Counted from the stretch's first letter, positions 7,902-18,438 are shown. The stretch is 64,000 nucleotides of DNA from Verrucomicrobiota bacterium (GCA_021413925.1 JAIOPL010000003.1:36557-100556), one strand, 5' to 3'. The notes: generated by a model not told the origin, from the letters alone. Program-made: numbers and translations.

Positions 7902-8062
7902 ATACCAATCACCATCAGAAATGACACTCTACGGCTGGTTTTTTTGGCGTGTAGCAGTGTCGTCATCGCTCTGGTTACCAGAAGGTAGCCATCACTCTTC
8001 CTCCGCGCCACCCACCAAAACTCCTTCGCCGCTATAGTGCCCTTTCTTCCTGTGATTGGTAT
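7902..8062. mobile_element. 161-bp MITE-like element, copy 1
   Basis: It is bounded by perfect inverted ends ATACCAATCAC and GTGATTGGTAT. A second copy of exactly the same length and nearly the same sequence is at 14077-14237. If the outer TA is taken as a target duplication, the element is (TA)CCAATCAC...GTGATTGG(TA), as for IS630/Tc1-mariner-type elements. It encodes nothing and sits immediately upstream of uvrC. Confidence 0.75.
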
Positions 8063-8223
8063 TAGCACGAGAAAAGCCGAAATGGGTATCGGTTATGGGA
8101 AATGGGTGATGGGGCCGGGGATCTTCGACCCTATTGCCTATTCCCTATTTCCTATCCCCGGAGGGTCCGCCAACCTTGACCTCGCAAAAGGGTTGCGGTT
8201 TTCTAAATGTTTCACCGTACGAC
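8063..8223. other. Spacer with simple-sequence inverted repeats
   Basis: Between the MITE and the GT2 gene I see no gene. The stretch ATGGGTATCGGTTATGGGAAATGGG around 8090-8115 in pieces and CCTATTCCCTATTTCCTATC near 8135-8157 form imperfect inverted, purine- and pyrimidine-biased tracts. They resemble the other low-complexity spacer repeats of this window. Confidence 0.5.
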
Positions 8224-9168
8224 ATGATTTCCATCACCATTCCGATCTACAATGAACACGGGGCCATCGAGGCTCTTTTTGCAAAGATCAAGGAGGTGAT
8301 GGACCGTCTCGGACGCCGCTACGAGGTGATCTTTGTGAATGACGGCAGCACGGATGGCAGTGGAGTGATGCTGGACGGCCTGGCCGCAAAAAATCCGGAA
8401 GCCAAGGTGGTTCACTTCAGGCGTAATTTCGGCCAGACGGCCGCGATGATGGCCGGGTTCGACCATGCCTCGGGGGACGTGATCATCCCGATGGACGGGG
8501 ATTACCAGAACGATCCTGAGGATATCCCCAAGATGCTGGCCAAGCTGGAGGAGGGCTATGATGTCTGCTCCGGATGGAGGCGTGACCGCCAGGATAGCGC
8601 CATTCAACGCAATCTGCCTAGCATGCTGGCCAACAAGCTCATCTCCGCGCTCTCCGGGGTGAAGCTCCATGACTTCGGATGCTCGCTCAAGGCCTACCGG
8701 GCGGAGGTAGTCAAGGATGTCAGGCTCTATGGTGAGATGCACCGCTTCCTGCCGATCTACGCGAAGTGGCATGGAGCCCGCATCACCGAGATCCCGGTCA
8801 ATCATTTCGCCCGCACCACCGGCAGCTCGAAATACGGGCTCGAGCGCGTCCTGAAGGTCATCCTGGATCTGGTCACGGTTAAGTTCCTGGACAAGTACAT
8901 GATGAAGCCGATGTACCTCTTCGGTCTCTGGGGATGTATTTTCTTTGTGGCCTCGGCTGTGTTCGGGGTTCTGACGCTCTGGATGCGGTACAAGGGATAT
9001 TACTTCACGGCGACTCCTCTTCCGATGATGACAGTATTCTCCTTCATGACGGGAATTCTCTGTGTCTTGCTGGGCCTGCTGGCCGAGATGATCACCCGCA
9101 CCTTCCACGAAAGTCAGAATAAGTCGATCTACCTGGTAAAGCAGACCAGGAATTTTCCGCAAAGCTGA
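8224..9168 (+). CDS. Polyprenyl-phosphate glycosyltransferase (GT2, GtrB/DPM1-like)
   Basis: Starting at MISITIPIYNEHGA, the 314-residue protein has an N-terminal GT-A domain with FVNDGSTDGS and the metal-binding PMDGDYQNDP, followed by RRDRQDS and GCSLKAYR. Two C-terminal membrane helices follow, at about 230-255 and 270-295. This is the architecture of enzymes that move a sugar onto undecaprenyl phosphate (GtrB, ArnC, DPM synthase). Such donors are used by periplasmic GT-C transferases, and the large membrane protein at 12169-14025 is a possible user. A longer frame begins at 8134 but lies in repeat-rich spacer, so 8224 is preferred. The stop overlaps the asnB start by one base. Confidence 0.88.
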   Translation: MISITIPIYNEHGAIEALFAKIKEVMDRLGRRYEVIFVNDGSTDGSGVMLDGLAAKNPEAKVVHFRRNFGQTAAMMAGFDHASGDVIIPMDGDYQNDPEDIPKMLAKLEEGYDVCSGWRRDRQDSAIQRNLPSMLANKLISALSGVKLHDFGCSLKAYRAEVVKDVRLYGEMHRFLPIYAKWHGARITEIPVNHFARTTGSSKYGLERVLKVILDLVTVKFLDKYMMKPMYLFGLWGCIFFVASAVFGVLTLWMRYKGYYFTATPLPMMTVFSFMTGILCVLLGLLAEMITRTFHESQNKSIYLVKQTRNFPQS

Positions 9169-11042
9169 TGTGCGGGATCGCGGGATTCGTCGCCTCCCGT
9201 GGCACGGGTGACAGAGAGGTTCTGGAACGAATGACCCGGGCGCTGGCCCATCGTGGACCTGATGCTGAAGGGTATTTTATTGATGAGGAACGAGGAATGC
9301 ATCTCGGACACCGCCGTCTTGCCATTGTCGATCTCTCCGGAGGAGCGCAGCCGATGGCGACATCAGGTGGTGATTTGGTGATCGTTTTCAACGGTGAGAT
9401 CTACAATCACCGTGAGCTGAGGGCTCAGCTTCAGTCCAAGGGATATTTGTTCCAGAGCGATCATTCCGACACGGAGGTCCTGCTCGAGGGTTACCGTGAG
9501 TGGGGTGAGGGGATGTTGGAGCGCCTGAACGGCATGTTTGCCTTTGCCATTTTCGACAAAGTTCACAACAAACTTTTCATAGCCCGCGATCGCTTAGGGA
9601 AAAAACCGCTCTACTGGTTTCAAAAAGATGGCGTCTTTGCCTTTGCCTCGGAGTTGACGGCACTAATGCGTCATCCGTCTTCACCGAGAAACGAGTCAGC
9701 CATCGCCCTAAAAAAATACTTCGCCTACGGATATATCCCGGCACCCCACTCGGTGATCGAGGGGATTGGCAAGCTCCCGGGAGGCTGGTGCGGCACGCTC
9801 GATCTTGTGAGCGGCCAATGGGTTTCGCGCAAGTGGTGGGAGTTCCGGTTGGAGCCCTCTGCTTCTGAACCTACAAATGCCCAGTGTGGTATTTGGGCCG
9901 AAGAGTTGCTTGAGAAATTAAATGGGGCCGTCAAGCGGCGCCTGATGGCCGATGTCCCGCTCGGGGTTTTTCTGAGCGGAGGGATTGATTCCTCAGCGAT
10001 CGCGGCTCTAGCGGCCAGGCATCTGCCGGCGGGGCGCCTACGGACATTTAGTGTTGGGTTCACTGATCCCAGCTTCGACGAGCTCCCCTACGCCCGCGAG
10101 GCTGCTGCCTTCATCGGGTCTGTCCATGAATCCGAGATTCTCGATCTCGCACGCGCTAGGGAGCTGATCCCAGGTCTGCTGGCACGACTGGATGAGCCGA
10201 TGGGGGACGGGTCCCTGTTGCCTACTTGGCTCCTCTGCGGATTCACTAGAAGGCATGTCACCGTGGCTCTCGGTGGAGATGGAGGCGACGAGCTCTTTGC
10301 CGGCTATGATCCCTTCAAGGCCCTCCATGCCGCTGACCTCTACTCGAGTTTGGTTCCTCGGGCCCTCCATCCGGCGATCCGTATGCTGGCTGCGCGCCTG
10401 CCGGTCTCGCATGCCAATATCAGCCTCGATTTCAAGATCAAGCGGATGCTCCGCGGGCTCTCCTATGACGAGAGGCTTCGCCTGCCGGTCTGGATGGGCC
10501 CCCTGGAGCCGAGGCAAATCGACGAGTACTTCGGAGACCACACGCCACCCGAGGAGCTCTTCAGTGAGGCAATCGCGGCATGGGAATCGGCAGGTGAGCA
10601 TGCCGATCCGGTGGACAGGGCCTCTCAATTCTTCACCCGCCTCTATTTGCAGGATGACATTCTGGCCAAGGTGGACCGAGCCAGCATGCTCCACGGGCTC
10701 GAGGCCCGTTCTCCGTTTCTGGATCTCGAGGTTGTCGATTTCGCCCGCAAGCTCCCTCACACGGTAAAGCTGCGCGGCGGGACGACCAAGTGGATCCTCA
10801 AGAAGGCTCTGGAGCCTGTTCTTCCAGCCTCGATTCTCTACCGGAAAAAGAAAGGATTCGGCACGCCCCTCGGGCAGTGGTTCCGCGAGGGGGGGCTTGT
10901 GCCGGAAATTCCCGGAGGGATAGCCGGAAATTTTGTGGAGAGGGCTTTGCGTTCCCACCGGGCGGGTCGCGGCGATGAGAGGCTCTTTCTCTGGTGCCAG
11001 CATGTTCTTGGGGAGTGGAGGAAAGCCGTTGCTGCCCGATGA
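9168..11042 (+). CDS. asnB: Asparagine synthase, glutamine-hydrolysing
   Basis: The 624-residue protein begins MCGIAGF; Cys2 is the glutaminase nucleophile of class II amidotransferases, supported by LAHRGPDAEG and FNGEIYNH. The synthetase half has the PP-loop FLSGGIDSSAIA near residue 270 and GGDGGDELFAGYDPF near 365. AsnB-like proteins in glycan clusters can amidate sugars or precursors instead of, or as well as, aspartate. Here the gene sits between a polyprenyl GT2 and a GT4, overlapping both (one base upstream, ATGA downstream), so a role in modifying a glycan is plausible. Sequence alone does not separate the two options. Confidence 0.88.
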   Translation: MCGIAGFVASRGTGDREVLERMTRALAHRGPDAEGYFIDEERGMHLGHRRLAIVDLSGGAQPMATSGGDLVIVFNGEIYNHRELRAQLQSKGYLFQSDHSDTEVLLEGYREWGEGMLERLNGMFAFAIFDKVHNKLFIARDRLGKKPLYWFQKDGVFAFASELTALMRHPSSPRNESAIALKKYFAYGYIPAPHSVIEGIGKLPGGWCGTLDLVSGQWVSRKWWEFRLEPSASEPTNAQCGIWAEELLEKLNGAVKRRLMADVPLGVFLSGGIDSSAIAALAARHLPAGRLRTFSVGFTDPSFDELPYAREAAAFIGSVHESEILDLARARELIPGLLARLDEPMGDGSLLPTWLLCGFTRRHVTVALGGDGGDELFAGYDPFKALHAADLYSSLVPRALHPAIRMLAARLPVSHANISLDFKIKRMLRGLSYDERLRLPVWMGPLEPRQIDEYFGDHTPPEELFSEAIAAWESAGEHADPVDRASQFFTRLYLQDDILAKVDRASMLHGLEARSPFLDLEVVDFARKLPHTVKLRGGTTKWILKKALEPVLPASILYRKKKGFGTPLGQWFREGGLVPEIPGGIAGNFVERALRSHRAGRGDERLFLWCQHVLGEWRKAVAAR

Positions 11043-12172
11043 GAATCCTGATCCTCAACTACGAGCATCCTCCCATCGGGGGTGGAGGCGGCAGGCTCGC
11101 GGCAAAAGTCGGTGCGGGATTGGTCGCTCGCGGGCATCAAGTCAGAGTGCTGACCGCAGGGATGCCTCATCTTCCCCCTGAGTCTGTTGAGCAGGGAATG
11201 GAGATCCGTAGGCTCAGAGCCTTTCGCAAGCGTGAGGATACATGCAGTGTGCCGGAGATGGCAGCTTGGGTGGCATTGGCAATTCCCGCCGCCATAGCCG
11301 AAGTGCGTCGATGGAAGCCGGATGTGATTCATGCCCACTTCGCCGTTCCAACAGGGGCCGTTGCGTGGGTAGCCAGCAAGTTGACGGGTGTTCCCTATGT
11401 TCTGACGGCTCATCTGGGGGATGTGCCGGGAGGTGTGCCCGAGCAGACAGGTAGACTCTTTCGCTGGATTAAGCCTTTCACCGTCCCGATCTGGAAAGAC
11501 GCGGCAGCTACCACAGCAGTCAGCAGCTTTGTAGCAGGACTTGCTGAGAAGGCCTACGGACGCTTACCGCAGATCATTCTCAATGGGATGGAGATGTCAG
11601 CTCCACCTACTTTGGAGGTCCATGAACCCACACGGCTCCTCATGGCCGGCAGGATGAGCGTTCAAAAGAATCCACTCCTGACGGTTCAGGCCTTGGGACT
11701 TCTCAAGGATCTTTCCTGGCTCTGCACGATGATCGGGGATGGCCCTCTGCTTGCCGAGGTGAAGGCTGAGGCTGTTCGCCTAGGAATCTTGGAGAGGATT
11801 GATTTCCGGGGATGGGCTTCGGCCGAGGAGGTCAGCGCGGCCATGGGGAACGCTGATATTCTGCTAATTCCATCCCTCTCTGAGGGTTTGCCTATGGTGG
11901 CTGTTGAGGCCTTGGCTCACGGGCTGGCTATTGTCGGTAGCCGGATTGGAGGCCTTGCGGATGTGGCTCATGAGACCGAAGAGCATGCGAATGCACGGCT
12001 TTTCGAGCTGGCGCAAGGAGCGGAAGGATTTGCCGCTGCGTTGCAACCTCTTCTTCTCAACTCGGCCGCCTTGATGAAGGCACGTACTGCCTCTCTGTCG
12101 ATGGCTGCCCAGTTTGATATCAAGCACTCCCTCGATCAGTATCAGCAGTTACTGATCAGTGCGGTGCGTTAA
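11039..12172 (+). CDS. Glycosyltransferase family 4
   Basis: From the ATG at 11039, overlapping the asnB stop, this 377-residue protein starts MRILILNYEHPPIGGGGGRL, the usual Gly-rich acceptor loop of GT4 enzymes. It contains VIHAHFAVPTGAVA, and its C-terminal GT-B half has LLMAGRMSVQKNPLLTVQAL and the retaining E-x7-E motif PSLSEGLPMVAVEAL. It is probably cytoplasmic and transfers a sugar from a nucleotide donor to a lipid-linked acceptor. It forms an operon with the GT2 and asnB upstream. The stop overlaps by four bases the stop of the convergent membrane protein gene. Confidence 0.9.
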   Translation: MRILILNYEHPPIGGGGGRLAAKVGAGLVARGHQVRVLTAGMPHLPPESVEQGMEIRRLRAFRKREDTCSVPEMAAWVALAIPAAIAEVRRWKPDVIHAHFAVPTGAVAWVASKLTGVPYVLTAHLGDVPGGVPEQTGRLFRWIKPFTVPIWKDAAATTAVSSFVAGLAEKAYGRLPQIILNGMEMSAPPTLEVHEPTRLLMAGRMSVQKNPLLTVQALGLLKDLSWLCTMIGDGPLLAEVKAEAVRLGILERIDFRGWASAEEVSAAMGNADILLIPSLSEGLPMVAVEALAHGLAIVGSRIGGLADVAHETEEHANARLFELAQGAEGFAAALQPLLLNSAALMKARTASLSMAAQFDIKHSLDQYQQLLISAVR

Positions 12173-14025
12173 GGAACCGGCGGTTTTTTAAGAGGCAGAA
12201 GTGATCTTTGATTGAGGGTATAAATTTCCACCTCCTCGTCCGAGGCAACCAAGGTGCAATGCTCCTTGATGTAGGCATAGGTTTCGGAGGCCCAGTTTTG
12301 AAAGCGCGAGGACTCGGTATCATTCACTTTTCCTGTGCCAATGACGATCACAGTCGGGTGGAAACGCTCGATGTTGAGTTTGGCCTGATCAAAGAACTGC
12401 CGCGAAGGAAGGGCATTGTCTGCATACAGGTTGTACTCATAGGAGGGTCGGTCGGTCATGAAGTTGACCATCGGGAAATAAGGGTAGCAGACGACATAGT
12501 CACCCGGCTTGGAATGGCTGAGGATTGTATCGCGCAGCAGCGTATCGCGGGTGAGTTCCTGCGGATTCAGTTTCACATGGACGCCGTTCAGGGCCGTAAA
12601 TTCAAGATGCCTCTTCCGAGATGCGGCGATGCTTCCTGCGCTGTCTGTCTGCCAGCCTTTGATGGCATAGAGTCCGAGATCAAGGGCTGCAGGAAGCATG
12701 ATCAGAACAAGCAGGAGGCGTTTTCCTGACGTGGAGTTCCGCCAAGCTGAGGTCGCAAGCCAGAGTCCGATAACCAGCGTTACCATGAAGGGGACCATGA
12801 ACTCCGCCAAGTGCACCATGTCGGGTCGCCAGAAGAAGTACTGGGGGAAGAGCACAAGGGCACTGCCCGTGGAGACAAGGAGAATGCCTCCGCTTTGCCA
12901 ACATCCAAGACTGCGTGAAATCCAGGAACTGAGGATGGAGAAAAGTCCCCAACCGATGAAGAGAAGCGCTACAGGGACCGGCAGGTAAATCAAGAGGGCG
13001 AAGACCCGGTCTTTGAATTTAGGCGCGTGGAGGATGTCGCTCAGGGGAGGACGTTTCAGGCTGACATCGTTGTAGGATCCGGAAGAGGAGGAATCGTTCT
13101 CCTCATGGGAGACGGGAGTAGGGGAAGGGGAAGTTTGAGCGGATGGGGATTCGTTACTAATCGCGGAATGCGCCGGCGTGATGGTTGGCACATTCCGGGG
13201 TTTTGAGAGCTGACGCGCGAGTTGACAGGCGCCGTTTCTGATCATTGATGGCCAGACCCAATACTGTTGCGCAAATTGCGGACCGAATCCGCGTTGGATG
13301 GCATCCCGGTAAACCGGTCCCTGGATGGCCAAAAAAGATCCGATAAGAATGAGGATGGCAATCGCCGCACTACCCAGTCGGCGCAAAAACCCAGGCTCCG
13401 GTTTGAGAAGATAGAGAAGCGCCGTGAGCAGAAAGAGGATGCTTTGAAAGAACCCGAGATCAATTCTGATAAGCCACGCGAGTGAGATGGAAACTCCGGC
13501 CGCGATCATCCAGAGCAGTTGGAGCGGTCGGACCAGCCTCTTGTATGAAGGGATGAGAAAGACCCCGAGAATGGTGAGCATTCCCAGAATGCCGAGCAGT
13601 CCCATGTAATTCCTGCCGATGACTCCAGGCATAAGGAACACGAGGAGTCCTGTTCCCACGGCGATCAGACCCTTCCGCGTAACTAATCGGATGGTGAAGT
13701 AAGCGCTCAGGCCGGAGAGGGTGCCAAGAAGGAAAAAGTAAGTCCTCAGAACAAGATAGTTCGGCCCGGCCAACTTGAAGAGCCAAGCGATGGGATAAAA
13801 CCACCCGACATTGTATCCCAGAAATGTGTCCACGATCGGGCGCTCCCCGGCATTCAGGCGCTGGGCTACGACAGCTGCTACACCTTCCTCTCCGCTTAGC
13901 ATCAGGCCGCATCTCCAGTAAAAGGCGTAGTAACAGAGCGCAGCGATCACCAGGAGTGCTACTTCCCATGACGGGGAGAGTGTATCGTGGGTGCCTTGCT
14001 TCGCATGGCTGCTTAGATCAGTCAT
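12169..14025 (-). CDS. Large polytopic membrane protein, GT-C/GT39-like
   Basis: The 618-residue protein has about ten hydrophobic segments. After the first come an acidic loop MLSGEEGVAAVVAQRL and then PIVDTFLGYNVGWFYPI. Such loops carry the catalytic acidic residue in GT-C transferases that use polyprenyl-linked sugars, though here they are only resemblances. A low-complexity loop at about 285-330, rich in Ser, Pro and Thr, interrupts the membrane part. A soluble C-terminal domain begins near 500 (SKPGDYVVCYPYFPMVNF). The convergent operon holds a polyprenyl-phosphate GT2 that could supply its donor. A MITE-like element lies 52 bases upstream of the start. Confidence 0.65.
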   Translation of the reverse strand: MTDLSSHAKQGTHDTLSPSWEVALLVIAALCYYAFYWRCGLMLSGEEGVAAVVAQRLNAGERPIVDTFLGYNVGWFYPIAWLFKLAGPNYLVLRTYFFLLGTLSGLSAYFTIRLVTRKGLIAVGTGLLVFLMPGVIGRNYMGLLGILGMLTILGVFLIPSYKRLVRPLQLLWMIAAGVSISLAWLIRIDLGFFQSILFLLTALLYLLKPEPGFLRRLGSAAIAILILIGSFLAIQGPVYRDAIQRGFGPQFAQQYWVWPSMIRNGACQLARQLSKPRNVPTITPAHSAISNESPSAQTSPSPTPVSHEENDSSSSGSYNDVSLKRPPLSDILHAPKFKDRVFALLIYLPVPVALLFIGWGLFSILSSWISRSLGCWQSGGILLVSTGSALVLFPQYFFWRPDMVHLAEFMVPFMVTLVIGLWLATSAWRNSTSGKRLLLVLIMLPAALDLGLYAIKGWQTDSAGSIAASRKRHLEFTALNGVHVKLNPQELTRDTLLRDTILSHSKPGDYVVCYPYFPMVNFMTDRPSYEYNLYADNALPSRQFFDQAKLNIERFHPTVIVIGTGKVNDTESSRFQNWASETYAYIKEHCTLVASDEEVEIYTLNQRSLLPLKKPPVP

Positions 14026-14076
14026 CAGGGGATGTTCCGGGAGGGATGGGTTTCCGAAAAGAGCTTTTTTGACCTA

Positions 14077-14237
14077 ATACCAATCACCATCAGAAATGAC
14101 GCTCTACGGCTGGTTCTTTTGGCGTGTAGCAGTGTCGTCATCGCTCTGGTTACCTGAAGGTAGCCATCACTCTTCCTCCGTGCCACCCACCAAAACTCCT
14201 TCGCCGCTATAGTGCCATTTCTTCCTGTGATTGGTAT
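14077..14237. mobile_element. 161-bp MITE-like element, copy 2
   Basis: This copy has the same length and the same inverted ends (ATACCAATCAC, GTGATTGGTAT) as the one at 7902-8062, with only scattered substitutions. It lies between the divergent membrane protein gene and trpC, again in promoter territory, and has no coding capacity of its own. Confidence 0.78.
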
Positions 14238-14323
14238 CACTACTAAACTTAACGGTTTTATAAGAGAGTCTTTGAGTAAGATTGGGTAAGTGGCTAGAAA
14301 ATAGGTTCGCCTCATTCTTCTTC

Positions 14324-15166
14324 ATGTCCGCGCACTCCACCCCCACGATTCTCGACCGGATTCTTGCAGATGTGCAGGAAGAGATCTCCGATGCGAAGCG
14401 CTTGCGCTCCGAGGCTGACCTGCGTGCAATGATCGCCGATGCGCCACCGGTACGCTCTCTTCCGGATGCGTTAGTACAAAACTTCGGACTGATCGCGGAA
14501 ATCAAGGCCTGCTCTCCCAGTGTGGGAGCCATGAGGCTGGAGAATGTCGCCGAGGCACCCGATGCCTATGAAGAGAGCTCGGTGGTGAGAGCCCTTTCCG
14601 TACTGACAAACAGTCGTTACTTCGGCGGCAACATGGAACGACTGCAGGAGATTCGAGCTAGGGTCTCCAAGCCTGTCCTTCGAAAAGATTTCATGGTCAG
14701 CGAATACCAGATCCGTGAGGCCCGTGCTTTCGGCGCCGATGCGATCCTGCTCATGGCCAGTGTGCTTGATGCGCCAAGGCTCAAGGGGTTTCATCAACTG
14801 GCCTTGGAGCTCGGTATGGAGGCTCTCTTCGAGGTGCACGATGAGGAGGAGGTGGACGCGCTGCCCAAGAGTGCGCGGATTGTAGGAATCAACAGCCGTC
14901 GGTTCAAGGCACCTGTGGAATCCGGAGGATTCGTTGCTAAGGGAGAATCCTCGGAGAAGGACTTTAGTATCCGACTCGACACCTTTGAACTGGTGGATCG
15001 CTTGCCGGAGAACACGATTCGGGTCGCTGAGAGCGGTCTCGATGCCGGGAATATTGCCACGGTGAGTGAGAGATTTCAGGCGGCTCTCGTGGGAACCTCG
15101 ATCCTACGCGATCCGGCCGGAATTCGCTTCGCCCTCGCCGCCTTTGAGGAATCTCTTTCTTCCTGA
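14324..15166 (+). CDS. trpC: Indole-3-glycerol phosphate synthase
   Basis: The 280-residue TIM barrel has the TrpC landmarks: [14 protein letters not shown] at the start, [13 protein letters not shown] (catalytic Glu and Lys), [28 protein letters not shown] with the catalytic Lys, [17 protein letters not shown] in place of the usual GINNRNL, and VAESGL near the phosphate site. It closes the indole ring in tryptophan synthesis. The ATG at 14324 matches the family N-terminus, while an in-frame start at 14282 would add an unconserved piece. No other trp gene is nearby. ruvB begins seven bases after the stop. Confidence 0.92.
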   Translation: MSAHSTPTILDRILADVQEEISDAKRLRSEADLRAMIADAPPVRSLPDALVQNFGLIAEIKACSPSVGAMRLENVAEAPDAYEESSVVRALSVLTNSRYFGGNMERLQEIRARVSKPVLRKDFMVSEYQIREARAFGADAILLMASVLDAPRLKGFHQLALELGMEALFEVHDEEEVDALPKSARIVGINSRRFKAPVESGGFVAKGESSEKDFSIRLDTFELVDRLPENTIRVAESGLDAGNIATVSERFQAALVGTSILRDPAGIRFALAAFEESLSS

Positions 15167-15173
15167 TTATTTT

Positions 15174-16208
15174 ATGAACTCCGAAGATTTTTCAATCGAT
15201 CCCGAGACCCCGGACACGCCGTTCGATGTGTCGCTGCGACCCCCGATGTTCGAGGAATTCTGTGGGCAGACGAAGACGATCGAGCGTCTGTTGCTGATGG
15301 TCGAGGCGGCCCGTCAGCGGGACGAACCGCTCCAGCACATCCTGCTGAGCGGCCCTCCCGGTCTCGGTAAAACGACGCTAGCCTACATCCTGGGTAATGC
15401 CATGGAGGCCGAGGTTCGCACCACAAGTGGTCCGACGATCGAGAAGGCTGGCGATCTGGCCGGTCTGCTCACGACGATGCCGCGTGGAGGTGTCCTCTTC
15501 ATTGACGAAATCCATCGCCTCCAACCTGCCATCGAGGAGTATCTCTACCCCGCGATGGAAGACTTCCGAGTCGATATCATGATCGACCAGGGACCGAATG
15601 CCCGGAGTGTGAGACTCAATCTGGCCCGCTTTACGCTGATCGGGGCCACCACGCGCGCTGGCATGATCAGTTCGCCGCTCCGTTCCCGATTCGGAATGAA
15701 CTGCCGCCTCGATTACTACGAGGCCGAGGAACTTAGAAAGATCGTCCTGCGCACGGGTGGGCTACTTGGGATGACGATCGACGAGGAGGGAGCTCTCGAG
15801 GTGGCCCGACGCTCCCGCGGCACGCCCCGCATCGCTAATAATCTTCTCCGATGGGTAAGGGATTTCGCCCAAGTCCGCACCGGAGGAGTGGTGAACAAGG
15901 ATTCCGCCTCCAAGGCGCTCGAGATGCTCGACATCGATGCTGAGGGCTTCGACGAGATGGATCTACGGATCATCGAGGCATTGATCCATAAATTCGGCGG
16001 TGGTCCCGTAGGGCTCAACTCCCTAGCGGTTGCTGTCGGAGAAGAGTCGGGAACTCTCGAGGATGTCCACGAGCCCTATCTGATCATGCAGGGCTATCTC
16101 TCTCGCACCCCGCAGGGACGTGTGGCGATGCCCAAGGCCTATGCAAAGCTCGGCCTTCCCGCGCCGAGGAATAAGGCCCCCGAGTCTCAACCGGACCTAC
16201 TGCCGTAG
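15174..16208 (+). CDS. ruvB: Holliday junction branch-migration ATPase RuvB
   Basis: The 344-residue AAA+ protein has Walker [13 protein letters not shown] near residue 63, Walker [10 protein letters not shown], sensor 1 [10 protein letters not shown], the arginine finger SPLRSRFG, and a C-terminal winged helix with [11 protein letters not shown]. Family members read DRPRTLDEFVGQ where this one has [13 protein letters not shown]. RuvB drives branch migration with RuvA. ruvA and ruvC are not nearby. The ATG at 15174 follows the trpC stop closely, so the two are probably cotranscribed. Confidence 0.96.
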   Translation: MNSEDFSIDPETPDTPFDVSLRPPMFEEFCGQTKTIERLLLMVEAARQRDEPLQHILLSGPPGLGKTTLAYILGNAMEAEVRTTSGPTIEKAGDLAGLLTTMPRGGVLFIDEIHRLQPAIEEYLYPAMEDFRVDIMIDQGPNARSVRLNLARFTLIGATTRAGMISSPLRSRFGMNCRLDYYEAEELRKIVLRTGGLLGMTIDEEGALEVARRSRGTPRIANNLLRWVRDFAQVRTGGVVNKDSASKALEMLDIDAEGFDEMDLRIIEALIHKFGGGPVGLNSLAVAVGEESGTLEDVHEPYLIMQGYLSRTPQGRVAMPKAYAKLGLPAPRNKAPESQPDLLP

Positions 16209-16219
16209 GCGCCAGGAGA

Positions 16220-16309
16220 GACTATTGGGCTATTAGACTTTTAGACTGTTGGGTGTGGCACACAGAATTCTTTGAGCCAATAGTCCAATCTGCCAAAAGC
16301 CTAACAGTC
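16220..16309. repeat. Long imperfect inverted repeat in the ruvB-yyaL spacer
   Basis: The arm at about 16220-16252 (GACTATTGGGCTATTAGAC and onward) is imperfectly complementary to the arm at 16277-16309 (ending CCTAACAGTC), giving a hairpin of about 33 bp per arm. The words AGACTGTTGG and CCTAACAGTC belong to the same repeat family found at 36915, 37037 and 37853. Confidence 0.65.
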
Positions 16310-16317
16310 CTGCTTCT

Positions 16318-18429
16318 ATGAATCACCTCTCCACGTGCACCTCCCCCTACCTTCTGCAGCATGCGGAGAATCCTGTGGAGTGGTACCCATGGGGAGAGGA
16401 GGCGTTTGCTCGTGCCCGAGAGGAGCAGAAGCCGATCTTTCTCTCGATCGGCTACTCCACCTGCCACTGGTGCCATGTGATGGCTCACGAGTCGTTCGAG
16501 AATCCCGAGATCGCCGCCCTGATGAACGATCACTTCATCAACGTGAAACTCGACCGCGAGGAGCGTCCCGATGTCGACCGTCTCTATATGGCCTATGTGC
16601 AGGGGCTGACCGGCAGTGGCGGATGGCCGATGAGTGTCTGGCTCACGCCCGAACTGAAGCCCTTCTTCGGCGGCACCTACTTCCCGCCGGAGAATAGGCA
16701 TGGTAGGGCCGGATTTCCCTCCGTACTCATGCAACTCTCTCAACTCTGGGAGCAAAGCAGGGAGAAGATCGAACAAGAGGCGACCCGTTCGCTGGAGGCC
16801 CTTCAAGCCAGCGCTCAGTTCGATGCAGCGACAGCGGCTAATCTCGAGGCACCTCTAGCAAGGGCCGCAGAGTATTTTCTGCGGACCTACGATGAGGAAT
16901 GGGGAGGCTTCGGTTCGGCTCCTAAGTTTCCGCGCCCCTCGGTGCTCTATTTTCTGCTAAGGCAAGCCCGTTCTGAATCTTCGACTTCCAATCAGGAATT
17001 GCTACGCAGTGTTCTCGGGACGCTGGACCGAATGGCTGCGGGTGGAATCCATGACCATCTCGGAGGAGGCTTTCACCGCTACTCGGTCGACAGGGAGTGG
17101 CACGTGCCTCATTTCGAGAAAATGCTCTATGATCAGGCCCAGCTGGCCATCGCCTATCTGGAAGCCTGGCAAATGACCGGGGAAAAGCGACATGCCGAAG
17201 TCGTTCGCGATATCCTTAGCTATGTGCAGAGGGAGATGACATCTCCGGAGGGTGGCTTCTACTCGGCTGAAGATGCCGACAGTCTTATTAAGCAAGGCTC
17301 CACAGAGGATGCCGAAGGAGCCTTCTTTGTCTGGACCAAGGAGGAGATCGAGGCGGCACTCCCATCCGAAGAGGCTGCTCTTTTCTGTGAGCATTACGGC
17401 GTGAGGCCAGAGGGGAACGTGAATCCCTCAAGCGATCCTCACGGAGAGTTAACAGGAAAGAATGTGCTGATGATCATGGAACAGCAGGGTGTGATTTCTG
17501 AGGATGAAGGGGAGTCGCTTACCCGATCCCAGAAAATCCTTCTTGAAGTACGCTCCCGACGACCCCGACCTCATCTGGATGACAAGATCCTCTGCGCTTG
17601 GAACGGACTGATGATCTCCGCATTTGCCCGTGCTGGCGCGGCTTTGGCTGAGGTGAAGTATCTCGAGGCTGCCGTGAAGGCGGCGGAGTTCATCAAAGCA
17701 CATCTGACTGATCCCCTCACCGGGGAACTTCGTCGCAGTTGGCGCGGTAGGAAGGTGCCTGAGACCGGCTTTGCCGAGGATTACGCCTTTCTGATCCAGG
17801 GATTGCTGGATCTCTACGAGGCGACCTTTGAGATAGGATGGCTTCAGTGGGCTGTGGACCTGCAAGCCATCATGAATCGTCTTTTCTGGGACGAAGCGGG
17901 GGGAGGTTACTTCAGCAGTGCCGAGGGGGATCCCCATCTACTTGTCCGAATGAAGGAGGACTATGACGGAGCCGAACCCTCGGCGAATTCGGTGGCTGGG
18001 CTCAATCTCCTCCGATTCTCACGTATGCTCGGTGATCCCGAGGCCGTAACTGCGGAGAAAGCTATGCGCATTTTTGCATTCTCCAGCCGCACGCTGGAGG
18101 GAATGCCCGCTGCGGTGCCTCAGCTCTTGGTGGCGCTCCAATACAGCCGGTCCTCTGGGCGACAGGTAGTCATTGCGGGAAAACCGGGAGCATCTGACAC
18201 GGAGGCTCTCATTGCGTGGGCGAGGAGGGGATTTCATCCCGAGCAAGTCATCCTACTGGTAGGGGGAGCAGATGGAGGAGAAGGGCAGGCATGGCTAGCT
18301 GAAAGGATTCCTTCCATCGCCAACATGGGGCCTATCGAGGGTAAGGCCGCTCTCTACCGCTGCGAGAACTCCACCTGTTCAGCTCCAATTACGCTGTCGG
18401 AGTTGGAAAGTTCAGGAATCTTGGGTTAG
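16318..18429 (+). CDS. YyaL/SSP411-like thioredoxin-domain protein
   Basis: The 703-residue protein belongs to the DUF255/YyaL family. The N-terminal thioredoxin-like domain has the signature [18 protein letters not shown] and the CxxC-type motif [14 protein letters not shown], followed by [15 protein letters not shown] and [13 protein letters not shown]. The rest is an alpha/alpha-barrel like that of N-acylglucosamine epimerases, with [21 protein letters not shown] and [15 protein letters not shown]. The family is widespread in bacteria and eukaryotes (human SPATA20), but its reaction is unknown. Its length is normal. It is flanked by spacer repeats on both sides and is probably transcribed alone. 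Confidence 0.9.
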   Translation: MNHLSTCTSPYLLQHAENPVEWYPWGEEAFARAREEQKPIFLSIGYSTCHWCHVMAHESFENPEIAALMNDHFINVKLDREERPDVDRLYMAYVQGLTGSGGWPMSVWLTPELKPFFGGTYFPPENRHGRAGFPSVLMQLSQLWEQSREKIEQEATRSLEALQASAQFDAATAANLEAPLARAAEYFLRTYDEEWGGFGSAPKFPRPSVLYFLLRQARSESSTSNQELLRSVLGTLDRMAAGGIHDHLGGGFHRYSVDREWHVPHFEKMLYDQAQLAIAYLEAWQMTGEKRHAEVVRDILSYVQREMTSPEGGFYSAEDADSLIKQGSTEDAEGAFFVWTKEEIEAALPSEEAALFCEHYGVRPEGNVNPSSDPHGELTGKNVLMIMEQQGVISEDEGESLTRSQKILLEVRSRRPRPHLDDKILCAWNGLMISAFARAGAALAEVKYLEAAVKAAEFIKAHLTDPLTGELRRSWRGRKVPETGFAEDYAFLIQGLLDLYEATFEIGWLQWAVDLQAIMNRLFWDEAGGGYFSSAEGDPHLLVRMKEDYDGAEPSANSVAGLNLLRFSRMLGDPEAVTAEKAMRIFAFSSRTLEGMPAAVPQLLVALQYSRSSGRQVVIAGKPGASDTEALIAWARRGFHPEQVILLVGGADGGEGQAWLAERIPSIANMGPIEGKAALYRCENSTCSAPITLSELESSGILG

Positions 18430-18438
18430 TTTCATCAG

